Source: UBA5704 sp036380715 (GTDB taxonomy: Bacteria; Acidobacteriota; Thermoanaerobaculia; Multivoradales; UBA5704). From it: 64,000 nt of DNA. The DNA lies in contig DASVEF010000079.1 in assembly GCA_036380715.1 (NCBI GenBank), positions 56,752-120,751 of the forward strand, in the 5' to 3' direction. Under the pieces are notes generated by a model. It did no database searches. It was not told the DNA's origin and saw nothing but the letters and a program-made list of their open reading frames with translations. Each line of letters starts with the position of its first letter. Position 1 is the first letter of the stretch. A program made the position numbers and the translations under genes. Below, piece by piece: positions 15,964-23,258 of the stretch.

Positions 15964-17316
15964 ATGGCCGGAATCTTCAAAGCCTATGACGTGCGCGGGA
16001 TCGTGCCCACGCAGCTCGACGAGACCATGGCCCGCCAGATCGGCCTCGCCTTCCAGCACGTGCTGGACGCCGAGGACCGGGCCAACGGCAATACCGTGGT
16101 GGTGAGCCGCGACATGCGCTCCCACAGCGAAGGGCTCGCCAAGGCCCTGATCGAAGGGCTCACCGCCGCGGGCCTGGACGTGCTCGACATCGGCCTCGCC
16201 ACCACGCCGATGAACTACTTCGCGGTCGGCCACACCAAGGCCGCGGGCGGCGTCCAGGTCACCGCCAGCCACAACCCGGCGCAGTACAACGGGTTCAAGT
16301 TCAGCCGCCACGGCGCGCGCCCGGTCTCGGGAGACCACGGCATCTCGCTGATGGAAGAGAAGGTCAAGTCCGGCGACCTGCCGCGGGCCGGCAACCCCGG
16401 CACGGTCACCCGCGGCCAGATCTTCGAGGACTACAAGCGGCACATCCTTTCCTTCCTCCATGAAGGCAAGCGGCTCAAAGTAGCGGTCGACGCCGCCAAC
16501 GGCATGAGCACGATCTACCGGCCGATCCTGGAGGCGATGGGGATCGAGCTGGTGCCGCTCTACTTCGAGCTGGACGGCTCCTTCCCCAACCACGAGGCCA
16601 ACCCGCTGCGGGAAGAGAACCTGCGCGACCTGATGCGGCTGGTCCGCGAGAGCGGCGCCGACCTGGGCGTGTCCTTCGACGGCGACGCCGACCGCTCGGC
16701 CTTCATCGACGAGAAGGGCGAGGCGATCGGCAGCGACCTGGCCACGGCGCTGATCGCCGGCGAGCTCCTCTCCCGCGAGCCGGGCAAGGCCGTGCTCTAC
16801 GACCTGCGCTCCTCGCGGGCGGTCGCCGAGTACATCCAGGAGAAGGGGGGCGTCCCCGTGCGCGAGCGGGTCGGCCACTCCTTCATGAAGGCGACGCTGC
16901 GCAAGCGCGAAGGGATCTTCGGCGGCGAGCTGGCCGGCCACTACTACTTCCGGGACAACTACAACGCCGACTCGGCGGTCCTCGCCGTGGTCGAGGTCCT
17001 GAACCTGCTGCGCGAGACCGGCAAGCCGCTCTCGGAGCTGGTCCGTCCCCTGCGCCGCTACGCCAAGAGCCCGGAGATCAACTTCGAGGTGGAAGACAAG
17101 GAAGGAAAGATGCGCGAGCTCGCCGACCGCTACTCCGACGCCCAGATCGACTACCTCGACGGCATCACCATCAACTACCCGGACTGGTGGGCCAACGTCC
17201 GCCCCTCGAACACCGAGCCCTTCCTTCGCCTGGTCCTGGAGGCCTCGACACCGGAGGAGCTGGCGCGGCGGAAGGCGGAGCTGATCGGGATTCTCGGGGA
17301 GCCGGCGGAGCATTAG
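15964..17316 (+). CDS. manB: Phosphomannomutase/phosphoglucomutase
   Basis: A 450-residue alpha-D-phosphohexomutase that interconverts hexose 6- and 1-phosphates for glycan precursors. The four active-site loops are present: phosphoserine TASHNP (residues 100-105), metal loop DGDADR (about 239-244), sugar loop GGELAGH (about 320) and phosphate loop RPSNTEP (about 413). The sugar loop is normally GEMSGH or GEQSGH. GELAGH retains the Glu. GAGGGAGA precedes ATG 15964. The product could feed the polysaccharide locus at 47-63 kb with GDP-mannose or UDP-glucose precursors. Confidence 0.93.
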   Translation: MAGIFKAYDVRGIVPTQLDETMARQIGLAFQHVLDAEDRANGNTVVVSRDMRSHSEGLAKALIEGLTAAGLDVLDIGLATTPMNYFAVGHTKAAGGVQVTASHNPAQYNGFKFSRHGARPVSGDHGISLMEEKVKSGDLPRAGNPGTVTRGQIFEDYKRHILSFLHEGKRLKVAVDAANGMSTIYRPILEAMGIELVPLYFELDGSFPNHEANPLREENLRDLMRLVRESGADLGVSFDGDADRSAFIDEKGEAIGSDLATALIAGELLSREPGKAVLYDLRSSRAVAEYIQEKGGVPVRERVGHSFMKATLRKREGIFGGELAGHYYFRDNYNADSAVLAVVEVLNLLRETGKPLSELVRPLRRYAKSPEINFEVEDKEGKMRELADRYSDAQIDYLDGITINYPDWWANVRPSNTEPFLRLVLEASTPEELARRKAELIGILGEPAEH

Positions 17317-17349
17317 CCGTCGGCGCAGCGGCGGGCCGATAGATGTGCT

Positions 17350-17574
17350 TCACCGAGCGCGCGCTCGGGCCTGGGCGACGACGTCATCCCACGAGAGCCC
17401 CGTAGGACCTTCATCCTCCAACTCGTCGAGCCGGCGATTCAACTCCTCTCTCTGGGAGCTCGTCAAGGGCAAGGCTTCCGGATCCTGGCCCAGGCTCTCC
17501 CAGAGCCGGTCGAGGAGCTCGAGCTTTTCGTCACGGCTCAACCGTGTGACGTCGAGAGCGGCTGCTTTCCCCAT
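17350..17574 (-). CDS. Orphan addiction-module antitoxin (TIGR02574-like)
   Basis: A 74-residue protein with the short two-helix pattern of the putative addiction module component family: LSRDEKLELLDRLWESL, then LTSSQREELNRRLDELE, and GLSWDDVVAQARAR. In this family the antitoxin is normally followed by a RelE/ParE-type toxin. Here its 3' end is only 33 nt from the convergent mutase gene and no toxin frame follows. I chose ATG 17574 because family proteins begin with about this spacing; an upstream in-frame ATG exists at 17592. It lies next to a pseudogene in an apparently decaying segment. Confidence 0.75.
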   Translation of the reverse strand: MGKAAALDVTRLSRDEKLELLDRLWESLGQDPEALPLTSSQREELNRRLDELEDEGPTGLSWDDVVAQARARAR

Positions 17575-17625
17575 GAGGGCATTATCCCACACCCTGGAGT
17601 TGCGGAAGGTGGAGCTGATCTGTCT

Positions 17626-17885
17626 CTAGTCGACCTCAAGCACGATCTTCCCGACAGCCTACCGCGACTCCAGCAGCAGGTGGGCTTCGGCCGCGTCAGC
17701 AGCCGGGAATCCAGGGCAGGTCAGGGCGCCGATAGACGCCGCGCCGCCGCTCGGTGTCCGAAAAGTTGACGCCCGCGCTGCGCACGCGGACCAGGACCTG
17801 CCCCGGCCCTGGAGCCGGCCGCGGCACCCTCGGCGAGCCTCAGGACTTCGGGCTCGCCCAACTCGTTGGCGACGATGGCGCGCAT
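17626..17885 (-). pseudogene. Remnant of NAD(P)H:quinone oxidoreductase (zinc-type ADH family)
   Basis: Reading the minus strand from ATG 17885 gives MRAIVANELGEPEVLRLAE. After a one-base frameshift it continues VPRPAPGPGQVLVRVRSAG and then VNFSDTERRRGVYRRP..LPWIPG, the textbook start of a quinone oxidoreductase. Immediately after PG the sequence jumps, in another frame, to DAAEAHLLLESR, a TAG stop, and AVGKIVLEVD then TAG, the textbook C-terminus of the same family. So about 60 N-terminal and 24 C-terminal codons survive of a normally 320-residue gene. The lesions are a large internal deletion, a frameshift and a nonsense codon. It cannot make a functional enzyme. Confidence 0.88.
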
Positions 17886-17905
17886 TGCTGTTATTGCCGA
17901 GTCAA

Positions 17906-18307
17906 TCAGGGCGCCGGCGAGATCTTGCGTTGCTTGAGCGGCGAGACCTGGGCGAGAAAAGAAAAGTCGCGATCGTGATGGAGGACTGAAAGCCCATGCC
18001 GGATCGCACAGGTGGCGATCAGACAGTCAACTCCTGAACGGATCGTTACACCGGCGCGGCGAGCCGATCGATAGAGTTGAGCCGCCTCCTCGAAGACCTC
18101 GCTCTTCAATGGCGATTCGACAATGGGGAACGCGAACATCGCCTCCCGAGCCAGCCGAAAGGCCCGCTCGTCCAGGAAGCCCTGGAGGACCTCCTGGATG
18201 ACCGGCAGACAGGTGACGATTTCATCCAGATCGGCGACCGACGTCAGCTCAAGACGACTCGGTTTCCGGAACACCTCGATCCAGACGGAGGTGTCAACGA
18301 GGAGCAC
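17906..18307 (-). CDS. vapC: VapC-type PIN-domain toxin
   Basis: The 133-residue protein has the PIN nuclease pattern: MLLVDTSVWIEVFR with the first Asp, LPVIQEVLQGF with the conserved Glu, SGVDCLIATCAIRHGLSVLHHDRDF with the third and fourth acidic positions. VapC toxins cut tRNA or rRNA using Mg2+ and are neutralised by VapB. All four acidic residues are present, so it should be active. The start overlaps the end of vapB by 14 nt, typical of a coupled toxin-antitoxin pair. Confidence 0.92.
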   Translation of the reverse strand: MLLVDTSVWIEVFRKPSRLELTSVADLDEIVTCLPVIQEVLQGFLDERAFRLAREAMFAFPIVESPLKSEVFEEAAQLYRSARRAGVTIRSGVDCLIATCAIRHGLSVLHHDRDFSFLAQVSPLKQRKISPAP

Positions 18308-18521
18308 GAGACTCCTTGGAGGCGGGACGATCTCCCCTCATCTCCGAGAGATCTCCTTCCCACAGCCCGGTACCAGCAAGCTCGAGGATACGCCCCGCAC
18401 GGTGGCGCCGGAGATAATCCTCAATAGCTCGCGTCACCGCCCGGGAGTAGGTCCTTTCGCCACTCACCCTCGTCACCTCCTCTAAAAGCTGCTCATCCAA
18501 CACAAGATTTGTGCGCTTCAT
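18294..18521 (-). CDS. vapB: VapB-type antitoxin (ribbon-helix-helix)
   Basis: The 75-residue protein begins MKRTNLVLDEQLLEEV, the DNA-binding strand of VapB/DUF2191-like antitoxins, then RTYSRAVTRAIEDYLRRH. The C-terminal part (ILELAGTGLWEGDLSEMRGDR) contains the toxin-wrapping LWEGDL segment. VapB normally binds VapC and represses its own promoter. A promoter lies about 170 nt upstream with a terminator-like hairpin between. The start at 18521 matches the usual family N-terminus. Confidence 0.9.
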   Translation of the reverse strand: MKRTNLVLDEQLLEEVTRVSGERTYSRAVTRAIEDYLRRHRAGRILELAGTGLWEGDLSEMRGDRPASKESRAPR

Positions 18522-18549
18522 ACACACAACTCTACCACGATAGCTCGCC

Positions 18550-18597
18550 GCAAAAAGCCACAGCGGGAGCGGCCGGCCAGGACCGCTCCCGCCGTGG
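18550..18597 (-). terminator. Intrinsic-terminator-like hairpin inside the vapBC leader
   Basis: On the minus strand a 15-bp stem (10 perfect bp GCGGGAGCGG with CCGCTCCCGC, then one mismatch and 4 more bp) is followed by CTTTTTG. It lies between the vapBC promoter and vapB. It would stop leftward transcription before the antitoxin unless read-through is regulated, or it may end transcripts coming from farther right. Confidence 0.65.
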
Positions 18598-18695
18598 ACG
18601 AAGGCCCCGGCTTTTTCGTACATCGGTTGTCAAAGAACGAGCTGCATCCTCTCCGGAGACCGGGAGGGTTTGCGGCTTCACCAAAATGTGTGCAT

Positions 18696-18725
18696 AGAGT
18701 ATTAGATTTCCCATTGCGCTGTCAA
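18696..18725 (-). promoter_or_regulatory. Promoter upstream of vapBC
   Basis: On the minus strand TTGACA (18725-18720) is followed after 18 nt by TACTCT (18701-18696). An overlapping TAATAC is an alternative -10. The predicted start is near 18689, about 168 nt before the vapB ATG. Confidence 0.5.
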
Positions 18726-18743
18726 GATCTATACTATAGCCTC

Positions 18744-19142
18744 ATCTGCGTCTGGAAGATGACCGCAATTTGGAAGACCGTGGAGCTGGAGGTCTTCCGC
18801 CCCGGGCTCAACGTCGTCCAGACCGATCTCAACGTCGTCGGGACCGGAAGGCGAGCCTTCGGGACCTGGCTCGAGAAGGCTCGCCTTTCGGTCTGGACGG
18901 TTCGCCCGAGAAGGCGAGCCTTCGAGACCTCGAGGCGAACGGTTGAGACCAAAAGGCGAGCCTTCTCGAGACGAAGGCGAGCCTTGTCGAGCAAAAGGCG
19001 AGGCTTCGGGACCTCGAGGCGAACGATGTCGAGCGAGGTCCCGGCGATGTTTTTCTCGGGGCGAGAGGCGTTGAGCTGAAGGCAGGGCTCGTTTTGACGG
19101 GCCTCCGTCGCATGGAGACGGGTCCCGGACGCGTTCTTTGAC
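18744..19142. repeat. Tandem 21-bp degenerate repeat array A
   Basis: From 18807 to 19037 eleven units follow each other at exactly 21 bp. The most typical begin AGGCGAGCCTTC followed by nine variable bases that often include GACCTCG. Five units contain the dyad AAGGC-NN-GCCTT; one of these is inverted in its centre and shifted. Two others contain ACG-T-CGT and one has AAC-G-GTT. More diverged 21-bp units extend on both sides (about 18744 to 19142). Because 21 is a multiple of 3, frames stay open on both strands, but none has a start with a ribosome site, so I read it as non-coding. It fills most of the 685-base gap between vapB and the peptidase gene. Confidence 0.8.
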
Positions 19143-19153
19143 AACTGAATTTT

Positions 19154-19188
19154 GTGAGCCGCCGGCGGAGCGGGCGCCGGCGGCTCAC
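19154..19188 (-). terminator. Hairpin at the 3' end of the YugP-like gene
   Basis: A perfect 14-bp inverted repeat, GTGAGCCGCCGGCG (19154-19167) and CGCCGGCGGCTCAC (19175-19188), with a 7-nt loop. It follows the peptidase stop codon by 18 nt. No U-run is present in the direction of that gene, so it may stabilise a 3' end rather than terminate on its own. Confidence 0.55.
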
Positions 19189-19206
19189 CGGTTCTTCCGC
19201 CTTGGC

Positions 19207-19920
19207 CTAGTCGCGCCGCCCGCCGAGCAGGCCGGCGCGGAACAGGTAGTACAGCAGGGTCATCAGGGTCGAGATCACCGCGGCCACGTAGGTCAGGGCG
19301 GCGGCGTTGAGGACCTTGTTCATGCCCTCGCGCTCCTGCTCCAGGATGACGCCGTTCTCCACGGCCATGCGCTTGGCGCGCGCCGAGGCGTCGAACTCCA
19401 CCGGCAGGGTCACGATCTGGAAGATCAGCACCGCCGAGAACAGCATGGCCCCGAACAGCACCACGTTCTGCCCCATCTGGCTCCCCGCGTAGAGCAGGAA
19501 CAGGCCGAGCATCATCACGATGTAGCCCAGCGAGGAGCCGATGTTGGCCGTCGGCACCAGCATGGAGCGCAGCCACAGCGGCTTGTACCCCTCGGCGTGC
19601 TGGATCGCATGGCCCGCCTCGTGGCAGGCGACGCCCACGGCCGCGATGGACGGCGAGCTGTAGACCCCCTCGGACAGCGCCAGGGTCTTGTTCGTCGGGT
19701 TGTAGTGGTCCGAAAGCATGCCTCGCGTCGGGACGATCTGCACGTCGTGGATACCCGAGCGGTCGAGCAGCGCCTTCGCCGCCTGGGCTCCCGTGAGGCC
19801 CCGCAGCGTCCGCACTCGCGAGTACTTGTTGAACGCGGCCTTGGTCCGGAAGCTCGCCCAGAGCGACAGGATCAGCGCCGGAGCAAGGAAAAGCAGGTAC
19901 ATCGGATCGAAATAGAACAT
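19207..19920 (-). CDS. YugP-type zinc neutral membrane peptidase
   Basis: The 237-residue protein matches the Zn_peptidase_2/YugP family. It has an N-terminal membrane helix (YLLFLAPALILSLW), then GLTGAQAAKALLDRSGI, the DHYNPTNKTLALSEGVY segment, and the metal site ACHEAGHAIQHAEGY (HExxH-like with HEAGH). These are followed by membrane helices SLGYIVMMLGLFLLYA and VVLFGAMLFSAVLIFQIVTLPVEFDAS, and a last helix. ATG 19920 has GGAGG about 9 nt upstream; GTG 19929 would be too close to it. The substrate is unknown. It faces array A at its 3' side. Confidence 0.9.
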   Translation of the reverse strand: MFYFDPMYLLFLAPALILSLWASFRTKAAFNKYSRVRTLRGLTGAQAAKALLDRSGIHDVQIVPTRGMLSDHYNPTNKTLALSEGVYSSPSIAAVGVACHEAGHAIQHAEGYKPLWLRSMLVPTANIGSSLGYIVMMLGLFLLYAGSQMGQNVVLFGAMLFSAVLIFQIVTLPVEFDASARAKRMAVENGVILEQEREGMNKVLNAAALTYVAAVISTLMTLLYYLFRAGLLGGRRD

Positions 19921-20079
19921 CGCGCACACCCTCCTTCGTCCCGATAAAACAGGATGGCGGTTGTCCCCATTCCGGCACCCTCCAGAGGGTCATCCCCCAC
20001 CCCAGGTCCTTTGCTGCGCCCAGGATGACAGGATACAGCCTGGTGATGTAGCGTGCGAGGGCACGAGAGGAGGGTCGCC

Positions 20080-20802
20080 ATGGCGGATTCCGGGAGGGAC
20101 AAGGTCGCCGTCGTCACGGGAGGGAACCGCGGGATCGGACGCGGCATCACCGAGGCGCTGCTCGGGGACGGCTGGCGCGTCTTCCTCTGCAGCCGGTCCC
20201 AGGGCTCGCTCGATCCGGCGCTCGCCGAGCTCCGCGAGCGCTTCGGCGAGCGGGTGGCGGGACGCCCGGTCGACGCCCGGAACCAGGGGGAGGTGGACGC
20301 GTTCGCCGGCTGGGTGCTCCAGGAGGCGGGACGGATCGACTGCCTGGTCAACAACGCGGGGATCGGCCGCTTCGGCCCGGTCGACGAGCTGACCGGCGAC
20401 CAGTGGCGCGAGGTGCTGCAGACGAACCTCGACGGCTGCTTCTACTTCATCCGCGCCGTGGCCCCGGCCATGAAGCGCCAGGGCGAGGGGTGGATCTTCA
20501 ACATCGCCTCCCTCGCGGGCAAGAACCCCTTCGCGGGCGGCGCCGCCTACAACGCCAGCAAGTTCGGGCTGATCGGCCTGTCCGAGGCCGCGATGCTCGA
20601 CCTCCGCCAGCACGGAGTGCGCGTGGCCGCGATCCTCCCCGGCAGCGTCGATACCGGCTTCGGCCAGCGGAGCGACCGCAAGGACCGGAGCTGGATGCTG
20701 CAGCCGGAGGACATCGCATCCATGGTCCTCCACCTGCTGAGCTACCCCTCGAACGCGCTGCCCAGCCTGGTCGAGATGCGTCCCAGCCGGCCGCCGAAGT
20801 AA
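20080..20802 (+). CDS. Short-chain dehydrogenase/reductase
   Basis: A 240-residue classical SDR. It has the cofactor motif VVTGGNRGIGRG near residue 10, NNAG (VNNAGIG), the catalytic Ser in NIASLAG, the YNASK pair (Tyr and Lys) and PGSVDTGF. The Arg after the second strand (LCSRSQG) suggests NADP(H). The substrate cannot be inferred; the sequence is closest in style to FabG-like oxidoreductases. AGAGGAGGG precedes ATG 20080. An upstream GTG at 20053 is possible but lies before the ribosome site. A repeat with strong hairpins begins at its stop codon. Confidence 0.9.
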   Translation: MADSGRDKVAVVTGGNRGIGRGITEALLGDGWRVFLCSRSQGSLDPALAELRERFGERVAGRPVDARNQGEVDAFAGWVLQEAGRIDCLVNNAGIGRFGPVDELTGDQWREVLQTNLDGCFYFIRAVAPAMKRQGEGWIFNIASLAGKNPFAGGAAYNASKFGLIGLSEAAMLDLRQHGVRVAAILPGSVDTGFGQRSDRKDRSWMLQPEDIASMVLHLLSYPSNALPSLVEMRPSRPPK

Positions 20803-20911
20803 CCTGGGGTTGGAAACCCCAGGCTGGATTGTTGCGCCCTGAAGGGCACCCTACCCTCCCTGCTCCTCGCCCGCAGGGCGACACAGGCCAGCCTGGGATT
20901 TCAATCCCGGG
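20803..20911. repeat. Pair of GGGGTT/AACCCC hairpins after the SDR gene
   Basis: CCTGGGGTT (20803-20811) and AACCCCAGG (20815-20823) form a perfect 9-bp hairpin with a 3-nt loop directly after the SDR stop. CCTGGGATT and AATCCCGGG (20892-20911) form a near-identical second one. The segment between includes GCCCTGAAGGGC and CCGCAGGGCGACA. It looks like a short dispersed element with two related ends. I cannot name it. Confidence 0.6.
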
Positions 20912-20920
20912 AAACGATGA

Positions 20921-20948
20921 TTGCATACCGCGAAACATGAATTACAAT
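20921..20948 (+). promoter_or_regulatory. Promoter of the MFS transporter gene
   Basis: TTGCAT (20921-20926), a 16-nt spacer, and TACAAT (20943-20948), which ends 7 nt before ATG 20956. The transcript would begin at or next to the start codon, hence leaderless. Confidence 0.6.
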
Positions 20949-20955
20949 CTCCTCC

Positions 20956-22164
20956 ATGGCCGTCGCGCCTCCTCTCTCGCGTCTCCGCTCCTCCCTGGGG
21001 CTGGAGCGGAACGTCGCCGCGATGCTGGCGGCGTTCCTGGTCCTCGGCATGGGCGAGGAGCTGTGGGTGCGGTTCGTTCCCAAGTACCTGGAGGCGCTCG
21101 GGGCCGGCGCCTGGGGGGTGGCGCTCTATGGCACGGCGCGGGAGCTGCTCGACGCGGTCTATCCCTACCCCGGCGGCTGGCTGGCGGACCGCCTGGGCCG
21201 CCGCGCGTCGCTGATCCTCTTCGCCCTGATCGCCGCCGGCGGCTACGTCCTCTATCTGGTCGCGCCGAGCTGGCCGTGGGTCCTGGCGGGCACGGTCCTG
21301 GTGATGGCCTGGAGCAGCCTGACGCTGCCGGCGATCTTCGCCGTGCTTGGAGACAACCTCCCCTCGCACCGCCGGGCCGTGGGCTTCGGGGTGCAGTCGA
21401 TCCTCAAGCGGGTGCCGATCATCCTCGCGCCGCCTTTGGGGGCCGGCCTCATCGCCGTTTTCGGTCTGGCGGGGGGCGTCCGGACGGGGGTGGCGGCGAC
21501 GATCGTCCTCGCGTTCCTCGGGATCTGGGTCCTGCGGCGCTTCTATGTCGAGAAGGAAGAGAGGCCTCCCTCCTCCGAGGAGAGCCTCGGCGGCCTCTGG
21601 CGCGGGATGGACCCCGGGCTCAAGCGCCTGCTGGCGGCCGACGTCCTGGCGCGCTGGGCCGAGGGGATCCCCAAGGTCTTCCTCATCCTCTACGTGGTGG
21701 ACGTCCTCGGCGCGACCGTCGTCCAGTTCGGATGGCTCACCAGCGTCCAGATGATCGCCGCGACCCTGGTCTACATCCCGGTCGCCCGGATGTCCGACCG
21801 GATGAACCGCAAGCCGTTCGTCCTCCTGACCTTCGCCTTCTTCGCCCTGTTCCCGCTGGCGCTCGCCCATGCCACCGGGTCCGCCGCGCTGACCGCGGCC
21901 TTCGTGATCGCGGGCCTGCGCGAGACGGGCGAGCCGGCCCGCAAGGCGCTCATCCTCGACCTCACCGCCGCCGGGGCGCGCGGGCGCTCCGTCGGCCTCT
22001 ATTACCTGCTGCGCGGCCTCGCCGTGTTCCCGGCGCCCCTGGTCGGAGGCTGGCTGTGGACCCTCGACCGGCGCTGGCCCTTCTGGACGGCCTTCGCCGT
22101 GGGCGTCGCCGGCTTCCTGGTGCACGCCCGCTGGGGACCGGATGGGGAGGTCGCCGGACGCTGA
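20956..22164 (+). CDS. MFS transporter
   Basis: A 402-residue protein with about twelve hydrophobic helices. Between helices 2 and 3 is GGWLADRLGRRASLI, the signature loop of the major facilitator superfamily. The second half has the matching IPVARMSDRMNRKPFVL. A soluble central loop (EKEERPPSSEESLGG) separates the two halves. The substrate is unknown. It precedes chrB but is separated by a palindrome and by chrB's own -10, so a chromate role is not implied. The start is supported by a promoter ending 7 nt upstream. Confidence 0.9.
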   Translation: MAVAPPLSRLRSSLGLERNVAAMLAAFLVLGMGEELWVRFVPKYLEALGAGAWGVALYGTARELLDAVYPYPGGWLADRLGRRASLILFALIAAGGYVLYLVAPSWPWVLAGTVLVMAWSSLTLPAIFAVLGDNLPSHRRAVGFGVQSILKRVPIILAPPLGAGLIAVFGLAGGVRTGVAATIVLAFLGIWVLRRFYVEKEERPPSSEESLGGLWRGMDPGLKRLLAADVLARWAEGIPKVFLILYVVDVLGATVVQFGWLTSVQMIAATLVYIPVARMSDRMNRKPFVLLTFAFFALFPLALAHATGSAALTAAFVIAGLRETGEPARKALILDLTAAGARGRSVGLYYLLRGLAVFPAPLVGGWLWTLDRRWPFWTAFAVGVAGFLVHARWGPDGEVAGR

Positions 22165-22178
22165 CTTTGCCGCGGGAG

Positions 22179-22264
22179 CCAAGGACAGCAAGGACTTCAA
22201 GGACGAGGAACATGTCATTCACCCGGTGTCCTTGGGCGTCCTTGCTGTCCTTGCTGTCCTTTTT
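22179..22264. repeat. Long inverted repeat between MFS and chrB
   Basis: CAAGGACAGCAAGGAC (22180-22195) is perfectly complementary to GTCCTTGCTGTCCTTG (22238-22253). An inner AAGGAC/GTCCTT pair extends the structure, and TTTTT follows at 22260. It could be the terminator of the MFS gene. Its arms are built of repeats of AAGGAC, so it also looks like a small mobile or expanding repeat. Confidence 0.75.
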
Positions 22265-22293
22265 GGCAACCGCTCAGGGTTGAGGACTCAGGC

Positions 22294-22299
22294 TAGGAT
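22294..22299 (+). promoter_or_regulatory. chrB: Leaderless-type -10 element of chrB
   Basis: TAGGAT ends 8 nt before ATG 22308, with only CCCCCC-rich sequence between. No -35 is recognised. Confidence 0.35.
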
Positions 22300-22307
22300 T
22301 CCCCCCG

Positions 22308-23258
22308 ATGCGCTGGATCGGCCTCGCCTACTCGCTGCCCTCTTCCATCGCCTCCGGCAAGCGGGTGGCGGTCTGGCGGCGGCTCCGCCAGCTCGGAGCG
22401 GTCTCGCCCACGGGGTCGCTCTACCTGCTCCCGGCGGGCGAGGAGAGCCAGGAGGCGTTCGACTGGCTGGCGCAGGAGATCCGCGACGGCGGCGGCGAGG
22501 CCCTGGTGCTCCAGGTGGAGCGGCTCGACGGGGACGCGGAGGGGCGGGTGATCGAGCTGGCCCGCGCCGGCCGCGACGAGGAGTACCGCAAGATCGCCGG
22601 CGAGGCGAACGAGGCCGCGGAGCAGGCCCGGGCGGCGGGCGACGAGGACCGCTCCGCCTTCCGCGACCGGCTGGAGCGCCTGCGCCGCCGCTACGCCGAG
22701 ACCGCCCGCACCGACTTCTTCCACGCTCCCGAGGGACCGGCCGCCGCCGCGGCGCTGGCCCGCCTGGAAGAGGCGGTCGCCGGCGGCGGCACGGCGCCCC
22801 GCGACATCCCCGCGGCCGACCTGGCGCGCTACCGCGGGCGGACCTGGGTGACCCGGCCGCACCCGCACGTCGACCGGCTGGCCTCGGCCTGGCTGATCCG
22901 CCGCTTCGTCGACCCGGAGGCCACGATCCGCTACGCCGAGAAGCCTGGGGAGGGGGAGCTCTCCTTCGACATGCGCGGCGCCGACTTCGGCCACTCCGGC
23001 GAGCTCTGCACCTTCGAGACGCTGCTCGCCGCCTTCCGGCTCGACGACTCGGCCCTGCGCCAGATCGCGGCGATCGTCCACGAGATCGACCTGCGCGACG
23101 GCCGTTCGTCCGCTCCAGAGATCCCCGGGATCGACCACCTGCTGCGCGGCTGGAGCCAGGCCGGGTGGCCCGACCCCGAGTTGGAGCGCCACGGCATCGC
23201 CCTCTTCGAAGGGCTCTACCAGGCGTTCCGGCAGACCCCCGGACCGGAAGCGCCGTGA
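22308..23258 (+). CDS. chrB: Chromate resistance protein ChrB
   Basis: The 316-residue protein has both ChrB parts. Residues 1-150 are the N-terminal domain (MRWIGLAYSLPS, RLRQLGAVSPTGSLYLLPAG, helical ARTDFFHAPEG). Residues 175-310 are the chromate-resistance C-terminal domain (TWVTRPHPHVDRLASAWLIRRFVDPEA, FDMRGADFGHSGELCTFETLL, IVHEIDLRDG). ChrB has been described as a chromate-responsive regulator and as having chromate reductase activity. It overlaps chrA by 4 nt (GTGA), so efflux and sensing are coupled. It is encoded in a likely leaderless mRNA. Confidence 0.9.
   Translation: MRWIGLAYSLPSSIASGKRVAVWRRLRQLGAVSPTGSLYLLPAGEESQEAFDWLAQEIRDGGGEALVLQVERLDGDAEGRVIELARAGRDEEYRKIAGEANEAAEQARAAGDEDRSAFRDRLERLRRRYAETARTDFFHAPEGPAAAAALARLEEAVAGGGTAPRDIPAADLARYRGRTWVTRPHPHVDRLASAWLIRRFVDPEATIRYAEKPGEGELSFDMRGADFGHSGELCTFETLLAAFRLDDSALRQIAAIVHEIDLRDGRSSAPEIPGIDHLLRGWSQAGWPDPELERHGIALFEGLYQAFRQTPGPEAP

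Noticed and set aside
17350..17574. Complete RelBE/ParDE module
   Set aside because: Only the antitoxin-like gene is present; the space after it is 33 nt and then the convergent mutase gene ends.
18532..18714. 60-residue minus frame as a vapBC leader peptide
   Set aside because: Its ATG lies upstream of the predicted transcription start and has no ribosome site.
18594..19079. Plus-strand open frame with heptad-like repeats (RRAF and RRTV units)
   Set aside because: The repeat is a DNA 21-mer open in several frames on both strands. No start with a ribosome site or promoter was found.
18744..19142. CRISPR array
   Set aside because: Units are contiguous with no unique spacers, and no cas genes are in the window. 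The same applies to array B.
18734..19993. Long open minus-strand frame covering array A and the YugP-type gene
   Set aside because: It is kept open by the 21-bp (7-codon) period of array A and by high G+C. It lacks a ribosome site and runs through the genuine peptidase gene in another frame.
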